From Clostridia bacterium (GTDB lineage: Bacteria > Bacillota > Clostridia > Oscillospirales > Acutalibacteraceae), in assembly GCA_900768075.1 (NCBI GenBank), contig CAAGBN010000076.1, positions 1 through 8,812 on the forward strand: 8,812 bases of DNA, in the 5' to 3' direction. Under the pieces are notes generated by a model. The model was not told where the DNA came from and did no database searches. It saw nothing but the letters and a program-made list of their open reading frames with translations. This document shows positions 1 to 5,674 of the stretch, in pieces. Numbering within the stretch: the stretch's first letter is position 1; each line of letters begins with the position of its first letter. The translations under genes and the position numbers were made by a program.

Positions 1-99
1 GGCCTCTATCAGGTACAGGTTGTTGCTTGGTACGACAACGAAAACTCATACACAAGCCAGATGGTTCGTACAATCAAGTACTTCGCTGAACTTGCATAA
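1..99 (+). CDS. gap: Glyceraldehyde-3-phosphate dehydrogenase, C-terminal fragment
   Basis: This is the 3' end of a gene that begins before the window; only 32 residues and the TAA stop are present. The fragment contains VVAWYDNENSYTSQMVRTIKY, which matches the highly conserved C-terminal segment of type I phosphorylating GAPDH (usual form VVSWYDNE-x-GYS-x-R). In that family the WYDNE asparagine contacts the nicotinamide of NAD and the following Tyr/Ser region packs against the active site. The enzyme oxidises glyceraldehyde 3-phosphate to 1,3-bisphosphoglycerate in cytoplasmic glycolysis. The short FAELA ending is a normal place for the family to stop, so the protein is not truncated at its C-terminus. 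A strong terminator follows 42 bases later, so the gene ends its own transcription unit. An Fn3-type fragment was considered first, but WYDNE decides for GAPDH. The catalytic Cys region lies outside the window. Confidence 0.9.
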   Translation, partial: GLYQVQVVAWYDNENSYTSQMVRTIKYFAELA

Positions 100-140
100 T
101 CTCTGAAGCTTTAATATTAAGCACAGAACAAAAGCTAATT

Positions 141-168
141 ACGGACTCGAGAGATCGAGTCCGTTTTT
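141..168 (+). terminator. Rho-independent terminator of gap
   Basis: A perfect 10-bp stem ACGGACTCGA / TCGAGTCCGT encloses a GAGA loop (a GNRA-type tetraloop) and runs directly into five T residues at 164-168. It sits 42 bases after the gap stop codon. This is a textbook strong intrinsic terminator and separates gap from everything downstream. Confidence 0.93.
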
Positions 169-180
169 GCACTTTCTAAG

Positions 181-305
181 GCTTTTTTCGCCCACTCGCA
201 GTACCTCGTACAGCTTCGGGTCGAAGAAAAGCCTTTCTGCATCGAAGAATTAAAGCTTCAGTCTTTACTTGAAGTTTGTAGTGATGAAAGAGGGGAGTGA
301 GCGGT
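181..305. repeat. Tandem non-coding repeat element, copy 1
   Basis: First of two direct copies in the gene-free interval between gap and the LRR/Fn3 gene. It starts at GCTTTTTT and ends at GAGTGAGCGGT. The core 199-305 matches 347-453 base for base without gaps except for 7 substitutions in 107 positions; the first ~18 bases carry 4 extra bases relative to copy 2. Internal structure includes GTAC-ctc-GTAC, a CTTCG-ggt-CGAAG mini-hairpin, and AAGCTTCA pairing with TGAAGTTT (one G-T wobble). No promoter, start site or conserved reading frame explains it. It could be a REP/BIME-like or MITE-like interspersed element or a structured RNA; orientation cannot be assigned. Confidence 0.85.
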
Positions 306-332
306 GATTGGTGAGCTTGCCTGTGATTTAAA

Positions 333-453
333 GCTTTTTTCCGCTACAGTACCTCGTACAGCTTCGGATCGAAGAAAAGCTTTTCTGCATCGAAGTATTA
401 AAGCTTCAGCCTTTCCTTGAAGCTTGTAGTGATGAAAGAGGGGAGCGAGCGGT
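333..453. repeat. Tandem non-coding repeat element, copy 2
   Basis: Second direct copy, 148 bases downstream of copy 1 across the core. The long hairpin is here fully Watson-Crick: AAGCTTCA, a 9-base loop, then TGAAGCTT. In copy 1 the same stem contains a G-T wobble, so the difference between copies keeps the pairing. The loop of the CTTCG/CGAAG mini-hairpin changes from GGT to GAT while its stem is unchanged. The copy ends in GAGCGAGCGGT. About 60 bases of AT-rich DNA separate it from the promoter of the next gene. Confidence 0.85.
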
Positions 454-513
454 TGCTTTGATGCTTTTAGTGAGTTTAACACATATATTTCACCTGATAT
501 TAATATTTTATTA

Positions 514-541
514 TTGACATAATGCTTTAAAAAGCTATAAT
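514..541 (+). promoter_or_regulatory. Sigma-A type promoter of the LRR/Fn3 gene
   Basis: TTGACA at 514-519 and TATAAT at 536-541 are both perfect consensus hexamers, separated by 16 bases. Transcription should begin near 548, giving a leader of about 55 bases before the ATG at 603. The in-frame ATG at 540 lies inside the -10 box and would not be in the mRNA, which rules it out as the start codon for this promoter. Confidence 0.9.
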
Positions 542-588
542 GAAATATAAAGTGGAATATTATGTAAATTACCACGGTTTAAAGGCTG

Positions 589-595
589 AAAGGAG
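589..595 (+). promoter_or_regulatory. Ribosome binding site deciding the start at 603
   Basis: AAAGGAG lies 7 bases before ATG 603 and is the only good Shine-Dalgarno sequence in the leader. Together with the promoter position it fixes the start at 603 rather than at the upstream in-frame ATG at 540. Confidence 0.9.
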
Positions 596-602
596 TTTTA
601 TT

Positions 603-2240
603 ATGAAAAAGATAAAGAGTTTGATTCTGTTCGCTGCTATTATTATGAGCTTTATGGCAGCGGCTTGCTTCAATGCAAGTGCTGAGTCAGAAATCCGTAC
701 ACAGTTTGATTCAAAATCAGGCATTCTCTATATAGAGGGTAAGGGTGAACTCAAAAACTTATATTGCCCCAGTTGGTATGAATTTGAAGAAGACGATTGC
801 GAACACGAGGCAAGTGTACTTTGCAATTGGTGTCTTGAATACAGAGTCAAGCACATTATTATCGGTGAGGGTATCACTTCAATCGACCATTGCTTCTTCA
901 ACTTATACACTCTTAAAACCTTAAGCTTACCAAGCACTCTTAAGGAAATCAAAAACGGCTCATTTATTGAATGCCGCAATCTTCAGTCAGTTTCAATCCC
1001 CGAGGGTGTAACTGTAATTGACAATGCTTTCAACCATTGTTCAAGGCTTCAGTGGGTCAACATTCCCCAGAATATCGAAATTCTCTGTGGCTTCGGTGGC
1101 TCAATGCTTTCTGATATCAAGCTTCCCCGTACTGTTAAAAAGTTAGCTATTGCATCAGACTATCTTGAAACATTATATATCCCCGAAACTGTAACTGCAG
1201 AAATGATTCAGCCTGTGGGTCATATCAATGACTACAGTGAGGGTGAGACTCAGGAAAGCACATTCAGCGGTATTCATACAAATGCTAAGTTTGTTACTGT
1301 AACAGGTTATGATTTATCAGCCGCTAAAGCTTGGGCAGCTGAAAAGAAATATACCTTCAACCAGATTTCACCCGTACCCGAGAAGCTCACAGTTAAAAAT
1401 AAGGCTAACCACGTGCTTATTTCTTGGGAAACAGTAGAAAATACCGACACATGGATTCTTTACAGACAGGCTAAAGGCAAGACAGGCTGGAAGAGAATCG
1501 CTACTCTCGACAGCAAGACAACATCATTCAAGGATACAACTGCTGTAAACGGCAAGACTTATACATACAGCCTCAAGGCAGACAGCAACAAGATTTATAC
1601 CAAGGCTGTTATCGGCAGAATCGCAAGACCTGAAAATGTTTCAATGTATGCTACATCTGTAAGCAAGGCAACTATCACCTGGGATAAGGTAGCTAATGCA
1701 AAGTACTATTATGTATATCAGGTGACTAACAACGGTAACGGCACAGTTTATACAAAGATTGCAAAGGTCAATGCAAAGAACAACTACTACAACTTCAAGA
1801 ATGTAGATTATAGCTATTATTCAACTGAACACTACTGTGTAAGAGCACACGACGGCACAAGCTATTCAGCTTATTCAAAGTCTGTTGAGTTTACACCCGG
1901 TCTTATTAAGCTTGTATCAGCTACAGGTAATCAGAAAACCGGTAAGGTAACTCTCAAGTGGATAACATCTGCAAACATCAAGAATATTGAGGTAGTTGTT
2001 AACTACTATAACAAGGGCGATAACTTCATAAAGAGCAAGAAAATTACTCTTAAAAACTCACAGCTTAAAAAGTCAGGCAAGTACACAACTGTTACCCTTG
2101 ATTTAGGTGGACCATTCACAAGAGAGCAGTACAACAGATTCCGTTTCTATCTCAATGTTGAGTATAAAGACAAGCGCGCAAGCACAAAGAGACCTGTTGA
2201 CATAACCACAAACAGCGTAAACTGGTTTATGTACAGTTAA
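603..2240 (+). CDS. Secreted BspA-like leucine-rich-repeat protein with fibronectin type III repeats
   Basis: A 545-residue exported protein. Residues 1-27 form a signal peptide: a KKIK basic start, a hydrophobic core LILFAAIIMSFMAAA, and a likely signal peptidase I site after NASA. Residues ~85-205 hold BspA-type (LRR_5) repeats of the pattern LxxLxLPSTLKEIxxGSFxxCxNL, SIPEGVTVIDNAFxxC and VNIPxNIEIL. Residues ~258-345 and ~346-430 look like two Fn3-like beta domains (KLTVKNKANHVLISWETV and ATITWDKVANAKYYYVYQV), and 431-545 a third, divergent beta-rich domain. Several cysteines cluster at 55-77 (CPSW, CEHE, CNWC). I see no dockerin, LPxTG anchor, transmembrane tail or catalytic motif, so anchoring and ligand are unknown. 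Family knowledge points to adhesion or carbohydrate/protein binding at the cell surface. The gene stands alone between its own promoter and terminator. Confidence 0.88.
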   Translation: MKKIKSLILFAAIIMSFMAAACFNASAESEIRTQFDSKSGILYIEGKGELKNLYCPSWYEFEEDDCEHEASVLCNWCLEYRVKHIIIGEGITSIDHCFFNLYTLKTLSLPSTLKEIKNGSFIECRNLQSVSIPEGVTVIDNAFNHCSRLQWVNIPQNIEILCGFGGSMLSDIKLPRTVKKLAIASDYLETLYIPETVTAEMIQPVGHINDYSEGETQESTFSGIHTNAKFVTVTGYDLSAAKAWAAEKKYTFNQISPVPEKLTVKNKANHVLISWETVENTDTWILYRQAKGKTGWKRIATLDSKTTSFKDTTAVNGKTYTYSLKADSNKIYTKAVIGRIARPENVSMYATSVSKATITWDKVANAKYYYVYQVTNNGNGTVYTKIAKVNAKNNYYNFKNVDYSYYSTEHYCVRAHDGTSYSAYSKSVEFTPGLIKLVSATGNQKTGKVTLKWITSANIKNIEVVVNYYNKGDNFIKSKKITLKNSQLKKSGKYTTVTLDLGGPFTREQYNRFRFYLNVEYKDKRASTKRPVDITTNSVNWFMYS

Positions 2241-2272
2241 AAAACAAGGGAGATATTCTCCCTTGTTTTTTT
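2241..2272 (+). terminator. Rho-independent terminator of the LRR/Fn3 gene
   Basis: A perfect 13-bp stem AAAACAAGGGAGA / TCTCCCTTGTTTT with a TAT loop starts directly after the stop codon and ends in a run of seven T residues (2266-2272). The matching A tract on the other side means it could also work on the opposite strand. Confidence 0.95.
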
Positions 2273-2288
2273 ATATCGGTATTGTATA

Positions 2289-2317
2289 TTGACAAGATTT
2301 TCTCTTGGTGATAAAAT
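2289..2317 (+). promoter_or_regulatory. Promoter of the CLC transporter gene
   Basis: TTGACA at 2289-2294, a 17-base spacer, and TAAAAT at 2312-2317. TGA directly before the -10 box gives an extended -10 (TGnTAAAAT). The resulting leader is only about 50 bases. It contains no structured element that I can recognise; in particular there is no fluoride (crcB-motif) riboswitch. Confidence 0.8.
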
Positions 2318-2375
2318 TAAACTGTTGTTTAAAGGTAACAAAAATTAAATGTGATATTTGGAAGAAGTGACATAT

Positions 2376-3629
2376 ATGATTACCAAAAGAGAAATACTTG
2401 AAAAATCAAAATATTCGGCTTTTTATGTCAGTGCGTTTGTTAAATGGACCCTTTTCAGCCTGATTGTCGGTGTTGCAGGCGGTGGTATCGGAGCGGCTTT
2501 TTCACATCTGATTTCCTATGTCACCGATGTGCGTATGGCTAACGAGTGGCTTATTTATCTGCTTTCCTTGGGCGGTGTTGTCATAGCCTTGATTTATCAT
2601 CTGCTTAAGGTTGAGCATAAGGGTACCAACGACGTTTTTGAGGCAGTCAGAAGTGAAAAGAAGGTTCCGTTTTCTCTTGCGCCTGCCATAACTTTAGGTG
2701 CAGGTATCACTCATCTTTTGGGCGGTTCTGCAGGTAAAGAGGGTGCGGCACTTCAGCTTGGCGGAAGCATTGCCTCACTTATCAGCAAAGCATTCAGAAG
2801 CGACGATAAAGACAGACACATTCTTACTGTCAGCGGTATGTCGGCAGTTTTCTCGGCAGTTTTCGGCACACCTATGGGTGCTGCAGTTTTTGCAGTCGAG
2901 GTAGTCAGTGTTGGTCACGTATCCCTTTCGGCTTTGTATCCCTCATTTGCTTCGGCTTTAGTGGCATATCTTACAGCAGTAAAGCTTGGAGTTCACCCTG
3001 AAAGATTCAATGTGGATTTGATACCTGAGGTTTCGGCAGAGTACCTTCTGAAGGTCTTGGCTCTGGCAGTAATTGTTGCACTTGTGAGCATCGTTTTCTG
3101 TCTTGCTATGAAATACTCACACAAGGGCTTTGAGAAATATATCAGAAATCCCTATATACGAGCCGCAGTGGGCGGTGTTGCTGTAATAGCGCTTACATTT
3201 ATAGTCGGCTCAAAGGATTACAACGGCAGTGGCTTACATATAATTGAGGGCATTTTTCACGGTGAAGAGGTCAGCAGGCTTGCCTTTTTGCTTAAGATTA
3301 TTTTCACTGCAGTAACCATCGGCAGCGGCTTCAAGGGTGGCGAGATAGTACCAACCTTATTTATAGGTGCTACTCTCGGTTTCGCATCAGCTGATATCTT
3401 GGGTATGCCGATAGCTTTTTCTGCTGCAGTAGCTATGGTGGCGCTTTTTGCAAGTGTTACAAACTGTCCCATAGCCTCGGTATTTTTAGCTGTTGAGCTC
3501 TTTGGTGCAGAAGGCTTATTATACTATGCTCTGGCAATATTTGTCTCATTCGTATTATCAGGCTATTTCAGCTTATATACAGGACAGAAGATAGTTTTTT
3601 CAAAGATAAAAGAAGAAACAAGAAGTTGA
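2376..3629 (+). CDS. CLC-family anion transporter/channel, possibly CLC-F-like
   Basis: A 417-residue integral membrane protein without CBS domains, the usual size for short bacterial CLC proteins. The second CLC signature is clear: GGSAGKEGAALQLGGS at ~116-131, where E122 corresponds to the external gating glutamate of GREGP. The third signature is GSGFKGGEIVPTLFIGATLG at ~316-335. The first signature (GSGIP in CLC-ec1) is degenerate, KGTND at 82-86. The position of the internal proton glutamate (E203 of CLC-ec1) reads Val176 in FAVEVVSVG, and the central-tyrosine position is probably Phe408. THLLGGSAGKEG and GFKGGEIVP resemble, from memory, the fluoride/proton antiporter (CLC-F) branch, so fluoride export is possible; chloride or another anion cannot be excluded. 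The start at ATG 2376 is preferred over TTG 2358, with GGAAG at 2360-2364 as a modest ribosome binding site. It is monocistronic. Confidence 0.88.
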   Translation: MITKREILEKSKYSAFYVSAFVKWTLFSLIVGVAGGGIGAAFSHLISYVTDVRMANEWLIYLLSLGGVVIALIYHLLKVEHKGTNDVFEAVRSEKKVPFSLAPAITLGAGITHLLGGSAGKEGAALQLGGSIASLISKAFRSDDKDRHILTVSGMSAVFSAVFGTPMGAAVFAVEVVSVGHVSLSALYPSFASALVAYLTAVKLGVHPERFNVDLIPEVSAEYLLKVLALAVIVALVSIVFCLAMKYSHKGFEKYIRNPYIRAAVGGVAVIALTFIVGSKDYNGSGLHIIEGIFHGEEVSRLAFLLKIIFTAVTIGSGFKGGEIVPTLFIGATLGFASADILGMPIAFSAAVAMVALFASVTNCPIASVFLAVELFGAEGLLYYALAIFVSFVLSGYFSLYTGQKIVFSKIKEETRS

Positions 3630-3644
3630 ATCCGAATAAAAAAT

Positions 3645-3672
3645 CCCCACTTGTTCAATAAAACAGGTGGGG
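3645..3672 (+). terminator. Probable terminator after the CLC gene, possibly bidirectional
   Basis: The 11-bp stem CCCCACTTGTT / AACAGGTGGGG has one G-T wobble and a six-base loop. On the + strand the T-rich tail is imperfect (TAAATATTTGTCTTTTT). On the - strand the hairpin is followed by ATTTTTTATT, a better tract, although no minus-strand gene is visible upstream. It lies 15 bases after the stop codon. Confidence 0.7.
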
Positions 3673-3832
3673 TAAATATTTGTCTTTTTGTCAGGGTGAT
3701 TTGTTTTCGGGACATTTCAAATTTCTATAATTTACATTCTTTAAGGTAGTATAATGTTCCTTGCGAAATATCAAGGCAGTTTTCTTTCACAAAAAATTTA
3801 TAAATCTGTCACATTGGTTTCTTTGCAAACTA

Positions 3833-3861
3833 TTGAACATTTTTCAATTTTGTGGTAATCT
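3833..3861 (+). promoter_or_regulatory. Candidate promoter of the Q/P/Y-tail membrane protein
   Basis: TTGAAC at 3833-3838 and TAATCT at 3856-3861 with a 17-base spacer, about 45 bases before the start codon. The -10 matches consensus imperfectly. In the rest of this 282-base intergenic stretch, two TATAAT hexamers (3726-3731, 3750-3755) lack a well-spaced -35. A small CCTTG/CAAGG hairpin lies at 3759-3776. I see no gene there. Confidence 0.55.
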
Positions 3862-3911
3862 ATCTGTATATGATTTCAAACGGACAAACTATCTGGAAAG
3901 GATGATATATA

Positions 3912-4637
3912 ATGTTAGAGCAGGTTCAGGCCAAAATAGCAGAGCTTCAGAAAATTCAGGCTGAAGAATATTATAAGAAAAAGGAAGCAGATCTTCGTGC
4001 GTGGGGTCTTGTTTCAAAGAAAGAAAACGGCAAGGTTACTCCCATTATCGTAACCGACGAGGAATATAATGCACTTATCAAGGCATCAAACGGTGTCGGC
4101 AAATCAGGCAGAAACGGTGTAGCAGTGCTTCTTAATGCACTTGCAGTCGCAGTTATTGTTGTAGCAGCTATTGCAGGCTTTGTATTAGAAAGTCTTTCAG
4201 CTGAGTTAGGCTTTGTTTATATGTCACTTTGCTTTGTTACAGGTATCGTATTTGCTGCTTTATTAAAAGGTGTTGCAGAAGCAGTTAGACTTCTTCAGCA
4301 GATTATTGACGAAAAGCCTGTTCAGGCTCCTACAGAGGCAGCAAGAAGAACAGACGTGCCCAAGCCTGAAAAGGTTATTGCAGTACCCACAAGCGATTTA
4401 CAGCAGGGCTTTGTGGTTCAGGAGCAGACCGTTGTTTATCAGCAGGCTCCTCAGCCTGTGCCTCAGAGCGTACAGCAGGTACCATATCAGCCTGTAATGT
4501 ATCAGCAGGTTCCTTATCAGCCTGTTCCTCAGCAGCCCGTTTATCAGCAGGTACCCTATCAGCCTCAGTATTCGGCACATCCCTTTGAAGAGAGCTTCCC
4601 ACCTCAGGATAATGCACCGAGACAGTTCGGTGACTGA
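3912..4637 (+). CDS. Hypothetical membrane protein: coiled-coil N-terminus, two TM helices, Gln/Pro/Tyr repeat tail
   Basis: I do not recognise a named family for this 241-residue protein. Residues 1-30 are a charged, probably coiled-coil helix (MLEQVQAKIAELQKIQAEEY). Residues 31-68 form a small polar region. Two hydrophobic helices span ~69-92 (VAVLLNALAVAVIVVAAIAGF) and ~99-121, joined by a short loop ESLSAE, so both ends should face the same side, probably the cytoplasm. Residues 123-132 are again helical. From ~135 the chain is low complexity and probably disordered, rich in Q, P, V and Y, with three QQVPYQP repeats. The start is ATG 3912, preceded by AAGGA at 3898-3902 with 9-base spacing. 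There is no signal peptide and no enzyme motif. Similar tails occur on bacterial membrane scaffold proteins, but a role here would be guesswork. It is monocistronic. Confidence 0.85.
   Translation: MLEQVQAKIAELQKIQAEEYYKKKEADLRAWGLVSKKENGKVTPIIVTDEEYNALIKASNGVGKSGRNGVAVLLNALAVAVIVVAAIAGFVLESLSAELGFVYMSLCFVTGIVFAALLKGVAEAVRLLQQIIDEKPVQAPTEAARRTDVPKPEKVIAVPTSDLQQGFVVQEQTVVYQQAPQPVPQSVQQVPYQPVMYQQVPYQPVPQQPVYQQVPYQPQYSAHPFEESFPPQDNAPRQFGD
4473..4565 (+). repeat. In-frame QQVPYQP repeats of the membrane protein tail
   Basis: Three copies of the heptapeptide QQVPYQP at residues 188-194, 198-204 and 212-218, spaced 10 and 14 residues apart by VMY and VPQQPVY-type linkers. The DNA copies differ at synonymous positions (GTACCATAT, GTTCCTTAT, GTACCCTAT), so the peptide pattern is kept although the bases have drifted. 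The CAGCAG and TATCAGC runs could make the copy number variable between strains. Confidence 0.85.
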
Positions 4638-4648
4638 TAATTGATATT

Positions 4649-4675
4649 AACTCCCGTTATTTGGCGGGAGTTTTT
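4649..4675 (+). terminator. Rho-independent terminator of the Q/P/Y-tail gene
   Basis: Perfect 8-bp stem AACTCCCG / CGGGAGTT with an 8-base loop, followed by TTTTTATATT. It begins 12 bases after the stop codon and separates this gene from the sugar operon downstream. Confidence 0.92.
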
Positions 4676-4689
4676 ATATTGTCAAAGAC

Positions 4690-4718
4690 TTGCTATTTTT
4701 TTAATTGAGTGATAAAAT
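4690..4718 (+). promoter_or_regulatory. Promoter of the sugar operon
   Basis: TTGCTA at 4690-4695, a 17-base spacer and TAAAAT at 4713-4718, again preceded by TGA (extended -10). The ten bases GTGATAAAAT also occur in the CLC promoter. No clear inverted-repeat operator or catabolite-response element is seen between the promoter and the start codon at 4762. Confidence 0.75.
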
Positions 4719-4761
4719 AGATATATTATATTCCCATTTTCAATAAAAAGGAGTTTATACT

Positions 4762-5670
4762 ATGAAAGACATTACTTTAGTTATTATGGCTGCAGGTATG
4801 GGCAGCAGATACGGCGGTCTCAAGCAGATTGACCCTATCGGTGCAAACGGAGAGATTATACTTGACTATTCTGTTTATGATGCTATCGAAGCAGGCTTTG
4901 ATAAGGTTGTTTTTGTTATCAAGCACGAAATCGAAGAAGATTTCAAGAGCATTATGCAGGGTAAGTATGAAGATAAGATCAAAATTGCATATGCTTATCA
5001 GGATATAGGCAATCTTCCCGAGGGCTACAGTGTACCCGAAGGCAGAACAAAGCCCTGGGGTACAGGTCACGCAGTGCTTTCATGTGACGGTATGATAGAC
5101 GGTCCCTTTGCAGTTATAAATGCTGACGACTATTACGGTAAGGAGACCTTCAGTCTTATCTATAACGAGCTTAAAAATCTCAAGGCTGAAAATGAATTCT
5201 GTATGGTGGGCTTCAAGGTTGAGAACACTCTTACAGAGAACGGCCACGTTGCAAGAGGCGTATGCCAGACAAACAGTGAGGGCTATCTCACAGATATCGT
5301 TGAAAGAACAAAGATTGCTATCAGAGACGGTAAGATTATGTTCACTGAAGACGAGGGCGAAACCTGGACTGAAATCGAAAGAGGCAGCACAGTTTCAATG
5401 AACTGCTGGGGCTTCTCAGGTATGATGATGTCTGAGCTCAAAGCAAGATTTGCCGCTTTCCTTGATAAGAATAAGGATAATATGCTCAAATGCGAATACT
5501 TCCTGCCTTTTGTGGTTGATGATCTTCTTAAAGAGGGTAAAATCAGCGTCAAGGTTATCGACACCACAGAGAAATGGTACGGTGTTACATATAAAGAGGA
5601 TAAGCAGGCTGTTGTTGATGCACTCAGACAAAAAATAGCTGACGGTGTTTATCCCGAAAAGATCTGGTGA
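4762..5670 (+). CDS. NDP-sugar pyrophosphorylase-like nucleotidyltransferase
   Basis: A 302-residue cytoplasmic protein with the nucleotidyltransferase (Rossmann-like NTP_transferase) fold. Members transfer a nucleotide from NTP to a sugar 1-phosphate, giving NDP-sugar and pyrophosphate. The N-terminal signature is MAAGMGSRYGGLKQ at 9-22, a variant of GxGxRxxPLTK with the catalytic Lys at 21. RTKPWGTGHAVL at ~95-106 corresponds to the base/sugar-binding loop, and INADDYYG at 119-126 supplies the metal-binding Asp. The usual PLTK proline is replaced (YGGLK), which marks a sub-branch distinct from RmlA and GalU, so the sugar and nucleotide cannot be named. The start has AAAAGGAG at 4746-4753 with 8-base spacing. 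It is first in the operon, 4 bases before the acetyltransferase start, so translation is probably coupled. The protein appears complete, with no signal peptide or transmembrane segment. Confidence 0.88.
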   Translation: MKDITLVIMAAGMGSRYGGLKQIDPIGANGEIILDYSVYDAIEAGFDKVVFVIKHEIEEDFKSIMQGKYEDKIKIAYAYQDIGNLPEGYSVPEGRTKPWGTGHAVLSCDGMIDGPFAVINADDYYGKETFSLIYNELKNLKAENEFCMVGFKVENTLTENGHVARGVCQTNSEGYLTDIVERTKIAIRDGKIMFTEDEGETWTEIERGSTVSMNCWGFSGMMMSELKARFAAFLDKNKDNMLKCEYFLPFVVDDLLKEGKISVKVIDTTEKWYGVTYKEDKQAVVDALRQKIADGVYPEKIW

Positions 5671-5674
5671 TAAT

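Noticed and set aside
1..99. C-terminus of a fibronectin or cell-surface protein
   Set aside because: The WYDNE motif and flanking residues are diagnostic for GAPDH.
181..453. CRISPR array
   Set aside because: Only two units of over 100 bases without short identical repeats and unique spacers; no cas gene in the window.
258..575. Minus-strand 105-residue reading frame
   Set aside because: It lies across both repeat copies and through the promoter of the LRR/Fn3 gene; it has no ribosome binding site and its sequence is the translation of repeat DNA.
645..690. Lipoprotein lipobox in the LRR/Fn3 signal peptide (AAAC)
   Set aside because: There is no Leu/Val/Ile at -3 and a better signal peptidase I site (NASA) follows, so lipid anchoring is unlikely.
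2318..2375. Fluoride riboswitch before the CLC gene
   Set aside because: The leader after the promoter is about 50 AT-rich bases and lacks the GGNGATGG-type start and pseudoknot of the crcB motif.
3761..3964. Plus-strand 67-residue frame before the Q/P/Y-tail gene
   Set aside because: It spans the candidate promoter at 3833-3861 and overlaps the real start in another frame; no ribosome binding site.
4375..4617. Minus-strand repetitive frames (ADKRAAEEQADKEPAD-like)
   Set aside because: Mirror image of the QQVPYQP-coding repeats; the plus-strand gene has promoter, ribosome binding site and terminator.
5645..5674. GTG 5645 as start of the acetyltransferase
   Set aside because: It would overlap the upstream gene by 26 bases and add residues (FIPKRSGDN) not expected before the MAT/GAT N-terminus; ATG 5675 is better placed.
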